Positions 7,338 to 16,435 of a DNA stretch of 33,357 bases are shown piece by piece. The first letter of the stretch is position 1; every line of letters begins with the position of its first letter. The stretch lies in contig CAAGMI010000319.1 of assembly GCA_900771005.1 (NCBI GenBank), forward strand, positions 1 to 33,357. The letters run 5' to 3'. The notes beneath the pieces are model-generated. The model searched no databases. It saw only the letters and a list, made by a program, of their open reading frames with translations, and was not told where the DNA came from. A program made the position numbers and the translations under genes. The stretch comes from Rikenellaceae bacterium. GTDB lineage: Bacteria; Bacteroidota; Bacteroidia; Bacteroidales; UBA932.

Positions 7338-10049
7338 TTAATTATCCCAGAAACTGCTGCTCTTCTTGAATCTCAGCAGATCCGAAAGTGCGGCGGCGTT
7401 TGCGCGTATCAGGAAGCTGTATGACTGCCACTTTCCTGTAGGTACCCAGGAAACCGATACCGTGAAACAGTGCAGGTCATAGTTGGCGCTGATCTGCGTC
7501 GTACTGAGTTGCATGGCCTGAAAATCGAAGCCGGAGTTGGCGCTGAGAGAAAGCCTTGGAGTGAGTTTGATGTTTCCGGACACTCCAAGCGTCTGGTTGA
7601 TGTTCCCCTTGGATACCAGCTGTCCGTCTTGTGAAGAATAAGAACGGCTGTAACTTAATGAGTAATTGAAGTTTACGGACCAAGGTACATTAGGGTTCGT
7701 ATAGTAGAGCCAGCCTCCAGGGATGTATTCCCCGGTCACAGGATGGGTGTAGATCCTCTGATAGTATGACGCGACGTTGCCAGGGGTGCCGGAACCGTCG
7801 TTACCCTTGATGGTTCCCTTACCGCTGATGGAGTATGACGCGGAAGCGGAAGCGTTGGTAAGTCTTGCGAGACCCTGTCCTTCCGTTATGGCGAAGTGGC
7901 TGTATCTCTGTCCGTTGTTGTTGACGGCATAAGGGTCGAAGTTCGCGCTCATGCTTATGTTTACCTTCTCGAACAGGTTGGTGGACATGCTCATGCTGAT
8001 GGTGTTCATCCTCATTGAGTCCGCGAGGAAGTTGTATCCGGTGTTGATGTTCAGCTGGTCGATGAGCTTGACCTTCTTCGTGCCCTTGCCGGTAGTGTCT
8101 GCATAGTCGCGGACTTTGGCTTCGAGGTTGTTCCCTATGGAAATGGATGCTGTGGCGGAGCGTCCCATTCCAGGAGGGGAGTACATCTGCCCGGTGTATA
8201 TGTTATATTGGTATTCCTTCTGTGTTCCCGTCGTGTCGGTATAGTGCAGGGTCCTGTAACCGTTTGCATAGGTTCCCTTCTCCGGGCTCAATGATACGGA
8301 CAGGCTAGGCGAAATCACGTGTCTGATGGCCTGGACCTTGCCTTTCTTGCCGAAATTGAAGGTACCGTAGATTCTGGTGCTCATGCCTATCGAAGCCGAA
8401 TAGTTCTGGGTTATGCCGAAATGCTCGAACATCTTTCCCTTTACGGCTTCAACCTTGTCTGTCTCGGAATTGTATTCATAGTCAGTCTTGCGGAAGAACC
8501 AGTTCATTCCATAACTTACTGACGGGGATACATTTATGTACTTCAGCATCATGAATGACGGAAGTCCTATGCTGAAATTGTGGGTCATTCCGCTCTGCAG
8601 CCTATCCATCAGGTCCAGATTGCCGAACTCCGACGCCTTGAAATTTATCTTGTTCTGGATGGAGGTATTGTAGCCGAATGAAATCTTCTCGTAGAACTTT
8701 TCCTTGCCGACTCTGTTCTTCTGCTTGAACGGGTAAATCGTACTCATCGAGAACGTCACGTTAGGCAGCGTGAATGCATATGAAGAGTCTCTCGAGTTCT
8801 GGCTGTGCAATGCATTTATCGAGAGGTTGAATTTCCCGTTCCAGTTCTTTGCGTAGGAAATGGAAGAAGATGCCTGATTCTGCAGGGCCTCCGTCACGCT
8901 TCTGGAGTTGTACCGGCTGTTTGAAGGGCTGGAGAAGTTGACAGAAGCGCTGAATGACGTTCCCGGATGTGCCTTCGAATCCTGTGAGTGATTCCACTTG
9001 AGGGCGAAGTTCGTGCTCTCGAAGAAGTCCTGGCTGCCTCTTTCTCCCGTCCTGTCGACGGAGTACGTCAGCCCGAAGGTGCCGGTGAACTTATAGTTGA
9101 CCTTGTATCTTGAGTTGATGTCGACTGACCAGGATCCCAATGTGTAATAGCTTCCGGTCGCTGACAGGTCGAAGTAGTCTCCCAGTACGAAATACATACC
9201 GGCATCCCTTATGTAGAAGCCTCTGGCCGTCTCCTCACCGAATGTAGGCATCAGGAAACCGGTGGCCCTCTGAGGCCTTTCCGGGATGAATCCGAACGGA
9301 AGGAAGATAGGGAGGTCCACTCCTTCCACCACGAGATGGGCAGGTCCGAATACGGTCTTCTTGTTAGGTTTCGGTGCGACCTTCGCGGATGAAAGCTTCA
9401 GGTAATAGTGAGGTTCCTCGGCATCACACACGGTGTATTGTCCCTTGGTGATGTTGATAGAGTTGTCCGGCATCATCTTGATGTTCTTGCCGTGGATGAT
9501 TCCCTGGTCATCAGTGGTCGTCATATTCGTGATGCGGGCCTTCCTGCTGTTGAAGTTGTATCTGACCTCATCCATCGAATATTCCTTGTCACCCTGCCTC
9601 ATTACAGGCTTCCCGAGCCATTCTCCCGACAGGGAGTCATACTGTCCGCGGGCGAACACTTCTCCCGTGTTCATATCGTACTCCATGTATGCTGCGGACA
9701 GGGTCATATCATCATATTTGACGGAGACATCCCCGTAGTAATAAATGAGCCTCTGCCCGTCGGAGAACTTTTCGACTATCGAGTCCTTTGCATTTGAGAA
9801 AGCCGGGCGGTCGAGGGAACTGCTCTTCATGAGGGCGGCTGAATCGACCCTGTACAGGGAGTCAGCCACTCTGATAGAATCCAGCCTGACAAGTTCCAGT
9901 GAATCCGGCGGTGGAGGAAGCGTCTTCTCGGCGACGTTGTCAAAAACACGTTTCGCGCCTCTCCTCGGGTTCTGTCCGAAGGCGCTGACTGTGCACGCAG
10001 CCACTATGACTGCGATGACGAAAACGTATTTTAGACTCTTTAAATGCAA
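7338..10049 (-). CDS. lptD: LPS-assembly outer-membrane protein LptD (Bacteroidota type)
   Basis: The protein inserts lipopolysaccharide into the outer leaflet of the outer membrane. It has an N-terminal signal peptide (core VFVIAVIVAACTVSAFGQ), an OstA/LptA-like periplasmic beta-jellyroll with phrases such as YYYGDVSVKYDDMTLSA and the LptD hallmark FLPFGFIPERPQRATGFLMP, then a long beta-barrel region rich in alternating aromatic and Ser/Thr residues. The frame opens at a TTG at 10076, but no ATG exists near the signal peptide. I chose the TTG at 10049, which gives the compact leader MHLKSLKYVFV and lies downstream of a promoter-like element. The length of about 903 residues is typical of the family. 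It is divergent from the amidase gene. Confidence 0.9.
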   Translation of the reverse strand: MHLKSLKYVFVIAVIVAACTVSAFGQNPRRGAKRVFDNVAEKTLPPPPDSLELVRLDSIRVADSLYRVDSAALMKSSSLDRPAFSNAKDSIVEKFSDGQRLIYYYGDVSVKYDDMTLSAAYMEYDMNTGEVFARGQYDSLSGEWLGKPVMRQGDKEYSMDEVRYNFNSRKARITNMTTTDDQGIIHGKNIKMMPDNSINITKGQYTVCDAEEPHYYLKLSSAKVAPKPNKKTVFGPAHLVVEGVDLPIFLPFGFIPERPQRATGFLMPTFGEETARGFYIRDAGMYFVLGDYFDLSATGSYYTLGSWSVDINSRYKVNYKFTGTFGLTYSVDRTGERGSQDFFESTNFALKWNHSQDSKAHPGTSFSASVNFSSPSNSRYNSRSVTEALQNQASSSISYAKNWNGKFNLSINALHSQNSRDSSYAFTLPNVTFSMSTIYPFKQKNRVGKEKFYEKISFGYNTSIQNKINFKASEFGNLDLMDRLQSGMTHNFSIGLPSFMMLKYINVSPSVSYGMNWFFRKTDYEYNSETDKVEAVKGKMFEHFGITQNYSASIGMSTRIYGTFNFGKKGKVQAIRHVISPSLSVSLSPEKGTYANGYRTLHYTDTTGTQKEYQYNIYTGQMYSPPGMGRSATASISIGNNLEAKVRDYADTTGKGTKKVKLIDQLNINTGYNFLADSMRMNTISMSMSTNLFEKVNISMSANFDPYAVNNNGQRYSHFAITEGQGLARLTNASASASYSISGKGTIKGNDGSGTPGNVASYYQRIYTHPVTGEYIPGGWLYYTNPNVPWSVNFNYSLSYSRSYSSQDGQLVSKGNINQTLGVSGNIKLTPRLSLSANSGFDFQAMQLSTTQISANYDLHCFTVSVSWVPTGKWQSYSFLIRANAAALSDLLRFKKSSSFWDN

Positions 10050-11216
10050 ATTATTTCGTATTTTTGCAAAATACAAAAGTACTTATTATTTCTGAAACGC
10101 GCAATTTGCATATTACTGTCGTTGCTGTTCTGCTTCAATTCTGTTGCAGACAACGTGCTCAAACTCAAAACCGTCGTCATAGATCCGGGCCACGGCGGCA
10201 AGGATCCGGGAGCGGTGAGCAAGGACAGGAAGTCCTACGAAAAGACCTTTGTGCTGGATATAGCCAACAGGTTTGCCGATAAGATTAGGGAGACATATCC
10301 TGACGTGAACGTAATTTTGACGCGTTCGACTGACAAGACTCTTTCTCTCGATGAGCGAGCTTCCATTGCGAACAATGCTGACGCGGACCTGTTCATATCC
10401 ATCCATATAAATTCAACTTCTTCAACGTCTCCAAACGGTTTCTCCGTACACGTGCTGGGACAGTCGAGCAACAAGAACAGGGACCTGTTCGCATACAATA
10501 TGGACGTCTGCCGTAAAGAAAACTCGGTGGTGATGCTCGAGGATGACTATTCGACCAAGTATCAGGATTTCGATCCAAGCGACCCGGAGTCATTCATCTT
10601 TATGCAGCTTATGCAGAGCGCGTATCTCGAGCAGAGTCTGAGGCTGGCCCAGATAATATCCGACAACCTCAAGGGAGGCCCCGTAAAGACAGGAAGGGGA
10701 GTATGGCAGGATCCGTTCTATGTCCTGTGGAAGACTGCGATGCCGGCCGTGCTCGTCGAACTTGGCTTCATTTCAAATCAGCAGGACCTTGCATCCCTGC
10801 GATCACCGGAACAGAGGGATAAACTCGCGGCATCCCTTCTGAAATCCTTCGGAGAGTACAAGAGGCAATACGACGAAAGTCTTTCCTTCGGGGATGATAC
10901 GCTTGCCATTGCGCCTGTCGCCGTGCAGAAGCCGGCTACCGTACCTGCACCTGCACCTGGTCCTGTTCCCGTCGTGGAAACCGCCACTCAGTATGGTACG
11001 CAGATATTTGCAGTCAGCAGGAAACTTTCCGAAAAGGACCCTCAGTTCCTCGGATATGAACCGAGCATAGTCAAGGTTGACAATCTTTACAAATATGTCA
11101 TCGGCGTGTCTTCCGATCTTTCCGAAGCCAAGTCGGAATTCCAGACGATAAAGAAAAAATATCCGTCTTCTTTTCTTGTAAAAATCGAGGATGGAAGGAC
11201 CTCTCCAATCCGCTGA
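10044..11216 (+). CDS. Secreted N-acetylmuramoyl-L-alanine amidase (Amidase_3) with SPOR-like tail
   Basis: The protein cuts the bond between MurNAc and L-Ala in peptidoglycan, usually during daughter-cell separation. The catalytic domain carries the zinc ligands H50 (DPGHGGKDPGA), E66 and H121 (SIHIN) and the catalytic E239 in VLVELGFISN. A Pro/Ala/Val-rich linker (about 285-310) leads to a C-terminal region of about 70 residues resembling the SPOR-like module of Bacteroidota amidases, which binds denuded glycan strands. The N-terminus has a hydrophobic signal sequence (ICILLSLLFCFNSVA). The ATG at 10044 is the only one available but leaves an unusually long n-region and overlaps the lptD start region, so the true start is uncertain. 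Confidence 0.9.
   Translation: MQIISYFCKIQKYLLFLKRAICILLSLLFCFNSVADNVLKLKTVVIDPGHGGKDPGAVSKDRKSYEKTFVLDIANRFADKIRETYPDVNVILTRSTDKTLSLDERASIANNADADLFISIHINSTSSTSPNGFSVHVLGQSSNKNRDLFAYNMDVCRKENSVVMLEDDYSTKYQDFDPSDPESFIFMQLMQSAYLEQSLRLAQIISDNLKGGPVKTGRGVWQDPFYVLWKTAMPAVLVELGFISNQQDLASLRSPEQRDKLAASLLKSFGEYKRQYDESLSFGDDTLAIAPVAVQKPATVPAPAPGPVPVVETATQYGTQIFAVSRKLSEKDPQFLGYEPSIVKVDNLYKYVIGVSSDLSEAKSEFQTIKKKYPSSFLVKIEDGRTSPIR
10059..10074. promoter_or_regulatory. Overlapping, divergent -7-like elements between lptD and the amidase gene
   Basis: A near-palindrome GTATTTTTGCAAAATAC spans 10058-10074. Read on the plus strand it contains TATTTTTG (10059-10066), an exact TAnnTTTG match. Read on the minus strand it contains TATTTTG (10073-10067), one base short of the consensus. 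It may be a shared divergent promoter, but the plus-strand element would start transcription downstream of the only amidase ATG (10044). Confidence 0.4.
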
Positions 11217-11279
11217 TTTTCGAATTCGTTTTTTTCTCTTTTTTACGTTTGTCAGCGCGTGTTTTTTCCTCAATTCACT

Positions 11280-11300
11280 AATTTAGAATTATTCTAAATT
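11280..11300. repeat. Perfect 10-bp inverted repeat upstream of dnaA
   Basis: AATTTAGAAT, one T, then ATTCTAAATT. The arms are perfectly complementary with a single central base, a form typical of a protein-binding operator rather than an RNA hairpin, because a one-base loop cannot fold without opening base pairs. Confidence 0.75.
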
Positions 11301-11320
11301 GAATATCATTAAGAAATAAA

Positions 11321-11349
11321 TAGTTACAAGTTTTTTATGCTTGTAACTA
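11321..11349. repeat. 10-bp stem, 9-base loop inverted repeat upstream of dnaA
   Basis: TAGTTACAAG (11321-11330) and CTTGTAACTA (11340-11349) are perfect complements around a T-rich nine-base loop. There is no long T run directly after it, so it is not an obvious terminator. It may end amidase transcripts weakly, or be a regulatory site for dnaA. Confidence 0.7.
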
Positions 11350-11487
11350 ATTGTTTTATAATTAATTATGAAAATGCGATTTTTACCGCCCAATCATCAA
11401 TTTATGACAGAAAAAATTAAAAAACAATAGTGAAAAAGTTTTTTTATGAATTTTTTTTCACCCACTTTTGCACTGTCAGAAAAATCT

Positions 11488-12912
11488 ATGGATTCAACAC
11501 AGAAACATACAGTTGTTTGGAACAATTGTCTGCACATCATCGAGCAGATAATTGACGAGCAGCAGTTCGCGACTTGGTTCAAACCGATCAAGCCGGTTTC
11601 CTTCGTCGAATCCACCCTTACGGTTGAAGTCCCTTCCGATTTCTTCCGCGAATATCTTGAGTCTGCTTTCCTTGACGTAATCAGGAAAACCCTCAAGAGG
11701 GAGATTGGGGCTGATGCCAGACTTGTATATGTGCTGAGACCTGTGAAAGGTCAGCCTGAGATGACCATTCCGGCAGCGGAGGTTACCGCTCCGGTCAACA
11801 GGCCGGTGCAGATAAACATCTCCCATCCGGCTGAGAATCCCGGTCCTTTCGTTTATCCCGGCATCAAGAAGATTCAGATCAACCCGAGGCTCAATCCTAT
11901 ATACTGTTTCCAGAATATCATCGAGGGCGATTGCAACAAGATGGCTGTCACGGCAGGTGTGAATATTTCATTCTCTCCAGGCAAGACTCCGTTCAATCCT
12001 CTTTTCATATTCGGAGGACCGGGTCTGGGAAAGACCCACATTGCACAGGCGATAGGTATCGCGGTAAAGGAGAAATATCCTGATCTCATTGTGCTGTACG
12101 TTACCGGAAACGAGTTCAAGACTCAGTATATGGATGCAGTGAACGGGCAGAACAAGCTTACCGATTTCATGTCTTTCTATAAGAAGATAGACGTTCTGAT
12201 TATGGATGACATTCAGGATCTGGTGGGCCAGGGGTCGCAGAATGCATTCTTCAATATTTTCAATGAACTTCACCAGACAGGCAAGCAGCTGATATTCACG
12301 TCTGACCGTGCACCGGTAGATCTTCAGAATTTTGAGGAAAGGCTGCTCTCCCGTTTCAAATGGGGGCTTTCCGTTGAGTTGACTCATCCTGACTACCGCA
12401 CGCGCCTCGAAGTCCTCAAGGCAAGATGTTTCCGCGAGGGAGTTAATCTTTCCGACGACGTGCTTGAATACATCGCTTCTCACGTAAAGGCCAATTTCCG
12501 TGAACTCGAGGGCGCGCTGATCACTCTGATCGCTCACGCGACCGTTACCCACAGGGAGAATTCCATCGAACTGGCAGCACAGATAATCGAACGTCTCGTC
12601 GGAGAGGAGAAACGTGACCTGAGCATAGATACCGTACAGAGGTCCGTATGCGAGTATTTCAATATCAGTAGGGATGAACTCGTGTCCAAATCCCGTCGCA
12701 GACAGATTGTACAGGCAAGACAGATTGCCATGTATCTTTGCAGGAATCTCATCAGCAACTGCTCTCTTTCCGTCATTGGCGCTGAGATAGGTGGAAAGGA
12801 TCATGCGACAGTCCTTCACGCCTGCAGTACAGTATCCGATCTGATGTCCACTGACAGGGTTTTCAAGAAGTATGTAACTGACCTTGAATCAAGTCTTAAC
12901 CCCACTGTATGA
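11488..12912 (+). CDS. dnaA: Chromosomal replication initiator protein DnaA
   Basis: DnaA binds oriC, opens the duplex and loads the replicative helicase. From the ATG at 11488 the protein has 474 residues: an N-terminal domain (WNNCLHIIEQIIDEQQFATWF), a variable linker (about 85-130), the AAA+ motor with Walker A GGPGLGKT at 176-183 and Walker B DDIQ at 240-243, and the C-terminal DNA-binding domain with the signature GGKDHATVLHA. An ATG 42 bases further upstream is in frame, but its extra segment has no family similarity I recognise and includes the promoter-like bases. The stop overlaps the rpe start as ATGA. dnaN and gyrase genes are not adjacent, as is common in Bacteroidota. Confidence 0.96.
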   Translation: MDSTQKHTVVWNNCLHIIEQIIDEQQFATWFKPIKPVSFVESTLTVEVPSDFFREYLESAFLDVIRKTLKREIGADARLVYVLRPVKGQPEMTIPAAEVTAPVNRPVQINISHPAENPGPFVYPGIKKIQINPRLNPIYCFQNIIEGDCNKMAVTAGVNISFSPGKTPFNPLFIFGGPGLGKTHIAQAIGIAVKEKYPDLIVLYVTGNEFKTQYMDAVNGQNKLTDFMSFYKKIDVLIMDDIQDLVGQGSQNAFFNIFNELHQTGKQLIFTSDRAPVDLQNFEERLLSRFKWGLSVELTHPDYRTRLEVLKARCFREGVNLSDDVLEYIASHVKANFRELEGALITLIAHATVTHRENSIELAAQIIERLVGEEKRDLSIDTVQRSVCEYFNISRDELVSKSRRRQIVQARQIAMYLCRNLISNCSLSVIGAEIGGKDHATVLHACSTVSDLMSTDRVFKKYVTDLESSLNPTV

Positions 12913-13553
12913 AAATAGCTCCTTCAATTCTTGCGGCTGATTTTCTGAATCTTGGCAGGGACATTGAATTGCTGAACAATCACGCCGACATAATCCATCT
13001 TGATGTGATGGACGGTACGCTCGTACCCAATATCTCATTCGGCTTTTCTGTGATTGACCACGTTTCCAAGGTTGCTGCGATACCTATGGACGTACATCTG
13101 ATGGTCGTTCATCCGGAAAGATGGTTTGAAAGACTTCATAAGGACGGAGTCGGCATGGTCAGCTTCCATCTTGAAGCTGCCGGCAGGAATACTTCCAAAT
13201 ACATAGACAGGATACATGAGCTGGGGATGAAGGCCGGAGTTGCCATCAACCCTGACGTACCTGTCGGAAAACTGTTCAAGTACATAGGCAAGGCCGATTA
13301 TTTCCTCGTGATGACGGTGTTCGCCGGATTCGGAGGACAGAAATTCATCTATGAAAGCCTTGACCGTACAAAGACTTTGAAGGATGAGATTCTGAAGAGA
13401 GGCGCCCATACTGAAGTGGAAGTGGACGGCGGGGTGAATTCGGAAAACATTTCGGCTCTCCGTGAGTCGGGCGTGGACATCGTCGTAGCCGGCAGTACCG
13501 TGTTCAAGGCTGAGGATCCGGCCGGGGCAATAGCTGCCCTGAAAGCAGCCTGA
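12909..13553 (+). CDS. rpe: Ribulose-phosphate 3-epimerase
   Basis: This 214-residue TIM-barrel enzyme interconverts ribulose 5-phosphate and xylulose 5-phosphate in the pentose phosphate pathway. The family motifs are all present: APSILAADF at the N-terminus, HLDVMDG with metal and catalytic residues, HLMV, GFGGQKF and the phosphate-binding EVDGGVN. The start codon overlaps the dnaA stop by four bases (ATGA), which suggests translational coupling to dnaA. A strong intrinsic terminator follows about 30 bases after the stop, so dnaA-rpe is probably a two-gene unit. Confidence 0.97.
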   Translation: MKIAPSILAADFLNLGRDIELLNNHADIIHLDVMDGTLVPNISFGFSVIDHVSKVAAIPMDVHLMVVHPERWFERLHKDGVGMVSFHLEAAGRNTSKYIDRIHELGMKAGVAINPDVPVGKLFKYIGKADYFLVMTVFAGFGGQKFIYESLDRTKTLKDEILKRGAHTEVEVDGGVNSENISALRESGVDIVVAGSTVFKAEDPAGAIAALKAA

Positions 13554-13585
13554 AGGACAAAATTCCAATTTTTCTTGCATATAAA

Positions 13586-13628
13586 GGACAGCCGCTTCGG
13601 AGTATCTCCGAGCGGTTGTCTTTTTTTA
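13586..13628 (+). terminator. Intrinsic terminator after dnaA-rpe
   Basis: A long stem (GGACAGCCGCTTCGGAG against CTCCGAGCGGTTGTC, with one bulged base and one G-U pair) around a short loop is followed by a run of seven T (13621-13627). It lies between rpe and the ftsH promoter. Confidence 0.85.
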
Positions 13629-13629
13629 T

Positions 13630-13637
13630 TATATTTG
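13630..13637 (+). promoter_or_regulatory. -7 promoter element (TATATTTG) for the ftsH operon
   Basis: TATATTTG is an exact TAnnTTTG match located directly after the rpe terminator and 35 bases before the ftsH ATG. No -33 TTTG is seen at the usual distance. Confidence 0.55.
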
Positions 13638-13671
13638 CATAGCAAAGTCAAGAATTTTATATCTTTAGCAT

Positions 13672-15624
13672 ATGAGTGAAAAAAATAGAAATAACAATAA
13701 AAAACAGCCGAAGACCAAGGTTGTAAGGATCAATCTGTCATGGCTGTACATTCTTCTGCTTATCGGAATAGGGTGGATGCTGCTCGGCAACAAGGGTGGC
13801 GTTGCGCAGAAGATAGAGTGGGCTCAGGTTCAGCAGATGATGCTGGACGGAGATATCAAGGATATCCATTTCGTGAGGAACGACTATAAGGGTAAAGTCA
13901 CAGTGAAGCCCGATCGTCTCGGTAAATATGCTTCAATGTTCCCCGGCGGTCAGGCCCCCAAGAGTTCTCCTCATTTCTTCTTCCTGGTGTCAGGCAGCTT
14001 TGAAGCGGAACACGAGTTCCAGGCTTTGAACGAACAGCTTCCGGCTGATGATCAGGTCAAGATCATTATGGAGAACGACGCGAAGCTGTGGACTAACATG
14101 CTTGAATTCCTGATTCCTCTGGGACTGTTCATCCTGTTCTGGGTGTTCATGTTCCGTGGCTTCGGAAAGAGTGTCGGCGGAGGTCCGGGCGCTCCGGGCG
14201 GAATGAATCCTTTCAACGTCGGAAAGGCTCAGGGAAAGCTTGCCGACAAGAACAAGGTGAACGTTACCTTCAAGGACGTTGCCGGTCTTTACGGAGCTAA
14301 GGAGGAAGTCGTTGAAATCGTCGATTTCCTCAAGAATCCTAAGAAATACACCTCCCTCGGAGGAAAGATACCTAAGGGTGCATTGCTTGTAGGCCCTCCG
14401 GGAACGGGAAAGACCCTTCTGGCCAAGGCTGTAGCCGGTGAGGCTGACGTGCCTTTCTTCAGTATGAGCGGATCCGATTTCGTGGAAATGTTCGTCGGAG
14501 TAGGTGCAAGCCGTGTCAGGGACCTTTTCGCACAGGCCAAGGAGAAAGCTCCTTGCATTGTCTTCATCGACGAGATTGATGCGGTCGGCCGTGCAAGAGG
14601 GAAGAATGCCGGATTCTCCGGAAACGATGAGAGAGAGAATACACTGAACCAGCTGCTTACTGAGATGGACGGATTCGGCACCAACAGCGGAGTCATTGTG
14701 CTTGCGGCTACCAACCGCGCCGATATCCTGGACAAGGCCCTTATGAGGGCCGGACGTTTCGACAGGCAGATACACGTCGACCTTCCTGAACTGAAGGAAC
14801 GCGAAGAGATATTCAAGGTTCATCTCAAGGGATTGAAGGTCGCAGAGGACTTTGACGTTGAATTCATGGCGAAGCATACACCGGGGTTCTCAGGCGCCGA
14901 TATCGCCAACGTATGCAATGAGGCTGCTCTTACGGCAGCCAGAAGGGATAAGACGGAAATTGACAGGCAGGATTTCCTTGACGCCGTTGACAGAATCATT
15001 GGAGGTATAGAGAAGAAGAGCTCCATCATCACGCCTGCGGAGAAGAAGTCGATCGCTCATCACGAGGCCGGTCATGCAGTAGTAAGCTGGCTGCTTCCTC
15101 ATGCGAATCCTCTGTTCAAGGTTACGCTCATCCCTAGGGGAAATGCCCTCGGTGCAGCCTGGTATCTTCCTGAAGAGCACAAGCTCTACACGAAATCTCA
15201 GATTATGGATGAGATGTGCTCTCTTATCGGAGGCCGTGTAGCCGAGGAGATAATCAACGGGGAACCTTCTACCGGGGCCCAGAATGATCTTGAAAGACTC
15301 ACACAGATGGCATACGGTATGGTTCAGTACTATGGAATGAGCGACAAGGTGGGAAATATCTCATTCTATGACTCCACCGGATCCCGCGGGTATGATTTTA
15401 CGAAGCCGTATTCGGAGAAGACTGCCGAGCTTATGGATGAAGAGGTGAAGAAGCTTGTGGCTGAGATTCATGACAAGACTCTCAAACTTCTCAATGAACA
15501 TAAGGAAGGCTGGCTGCAGGTTGCAGATCTTCTCCTCGAGAAGGAGGTGATCTTCGCTGAAGATGTGGAGAAAATACTCGGACCTAAAGTAAAACCGGAA
15601 TCGGATGAAAAACCTAACAGTTAG
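13672..15624 (+). CDS. ftsH: ATP-dependent zinc metalloprotease FtsH
   Basis: FtsH is a membrane-anchored hexameric AAA+ protease that removes misfolded membrane proteins and regulatory proteins. The 650-residue protein has a first membrane helix at about 24-38, a periplasmic region of about 100 residues, a second helix at about 145-161, a Gly-rich linker, the AAA module with Walker A GPPGTGKT at 241-248 and Walker B FIDEID at about 298-303, the second region of homology (ATNRADILDKALMRAGRFD), and the zinc-protease motif HEAGH at 464-468. The C-terminus is short and charged. It leads a long plus-strand gene run and overlaps cdsA by 20 bases. Confidence 0.97.
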   Translation: MSEKNRNNNKKQPKTKVVRINLSWLYILLLIGIGWMLLGNKGGVAQKIEWAQVQQMMLDGDIKDIHFVRNDYKGKVTVKPDRLGKYASMFPGGQAPKSSPHFFFLVSGSFEAEHEFQALNEQLPADDQVKIIMENDAKLWTNMLEFLIPLGLFILFWVFMFRGFGKSVGGGPGAPGGMNPFNVGKAQGKLADKNKVNVTFKDVAGLYGAKEEVVEIVDFLKNPKKYTSLGGKIPKGALLVGPPGTGKTLLAKAVAGEADVPFFSMSGSDFVEMFVGVGASRVRDLFAQAKEKAPCIVFIDEIDAVGRARGKNAGFSGNDERENTLNQLLTEMDGFGTNSGVIVLAATNRADILDKALMRAGRFDRQIHVDLPELKEREEIFKVHLKGLKVAEDFDVEFMAKHTPGFSGADIANVCNEAALTAARRDKTEIDRQDFLDAVDRIIGGIEKKSSIITPAEKKSIAHHEAGHAVVSWLLPHANPLFKVTLIPRGNALGAAWYLPEEHKLYTKSQIMDEMCSLIGGRVAEEIINGEPSTGAQNDLERLTQMAYGMVQYYGMSDKVGNISFYDSTGSRGYDFTKPYSEKTAELMDEEVKKLVAEIHDKTLKLLNEHKEGWLQVADLLLEKEVIFAEDVEKILGPKVKPESDEKPNS

Positions 15625-16435
15625 AACAATTTCCGGAGCTGTTTTCGGTGGACTGGTAATCGTCTCCCTGGTGGTCTTCCATCAGTTGTATCCTGTCCTT
15701 GCCATTGTGGCACTGTATTTTATGCTTGCCGAGTATTATGGCATGTCCATTGGAGAGTCTTTTGTGCGTGAACAGAGATTCTCAATAATATGTGCCTGGT
15801 CCCTGTTCTGTCTCGTTTACTGTATGGGAGAGTTCGGACTTCCTGCAAGATATCTTTTATTCTCGATGCTCCCTCTGCTCGCCGTTATGGTAAGCGTGAT
15901 ATTCAGGAAAGATCATTCGGACATCGGGAAGTTGGCATTCATATTTACGGGACTTCTGTACATAGGACTTCCTGTAGCTCTTTCTCCCATACTTCTTTTC
16001 CGTACAGGAGTTTTTGACGGATGGCTGATGATGTCATTCTTCATACTGATATGGGTGTCCGATATAGGTGCGTATGTGTTTGGCACGGCTTTCGGTCAGA
16101 AACCCGATTCGAAAAAACTTGCCCCTTCGATATCCCCTAAGAAATCATGGTGGGGATTCTGGAGCGGAATCGCTTTCTGCCTTGCGGGAGGCGTGGCGCT
16201 GTATTTCTGCGGATGCCTGCAGCTTCCTCTCGTGCACTGTCTTGCCGTTGCGGCGATCATCAGTGCCGGAGGCGTATGCGGCGATCTCTTTGAATCTTTG
16301 TGGAAGAGACATTTCGGCGTGAAGGATTCCGGGAACATCATCCCGGGTCACGGAGGGATGCTTGACCGTTTTGACAGTTCACTCGTGGCATTTCCTCTTG
16401 CCGCGATTTACCTTGCAATATTCAATCTGCTGTAA
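15605..16435 (+). CDS. cdsA: Phosphatidate cytidylyltransferase (CDP-diglyceride synthase)
   Basis: This 276-residue polytopic membrane enzyme converts phosphatidic acid and CTP into CDP-diacylglycerol, the branch point of phospholipid synthesis. It shows about eight hydrophobic segments and the C-terminal signature KDSGNIIPGHGGMLDRFDS with the metal-binding Asp residues. The ATG at 15605 lies inside the last codons of ftsH; it gives the normal start MKNLTVRTISGAVFGG. psd begins right after the stop (TAAATG), so the two phospholipid genes are cotranscribed. Confidence 0.95.
   Translation: MKNLTVRTISGAVFGGLVIVSLVVFHQLYPVLAIVALYFMLAEYYGMSIGESFVREQRFSIICAWSLFCLVYCMGEFGLPARYLLFSMLPLLAVMVSVIFRKDHSDIGKLAFIFTGLLYIGLPVALSPILLFRTGVFDGWLMMSFFILIWVSDIGAYVFGTAFGQKPDSKKLAPSISPKKSWWGFWSGIAFCLAGGVALYFCGCLQLPLVHCLAVAAIISAGGVCGDLFESLWKRHFGVKDSGNIIPGHGGMLDRFDSSLVAFPLAAIYLAIFNLL

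Larger units (their letters stand above)
11217..11487. other. AT-rich spacer upstream of dnaA with two inverted repeats
   Basis: The spacer between the amidase gene and dnaA holds no gene and is strongly AT-rich. It contains two perfect inverted repeats listed separately. I saw no consensus DnaA box (TTATNCACA) in it on either strand. A weak -7-like CACTTTTG (11463-11470, one mismatch to TAnnTTTG) lies 17 bases before the dnaA ATG at 11488. Confidence 0.6.

Noticed and set aside
11446..11487. Upstream in-frame ATG as the dnaA start
   Set aside because: The added 14 residues are not part of the DnaA family start and overlap the promoter-like bases.
11217..11487. Firm call of oriC
   Set aside because: The spacer is AT-rich and next to dnaA, but I found no consensus DnaA box and cannot compute chromosome-wide skew.
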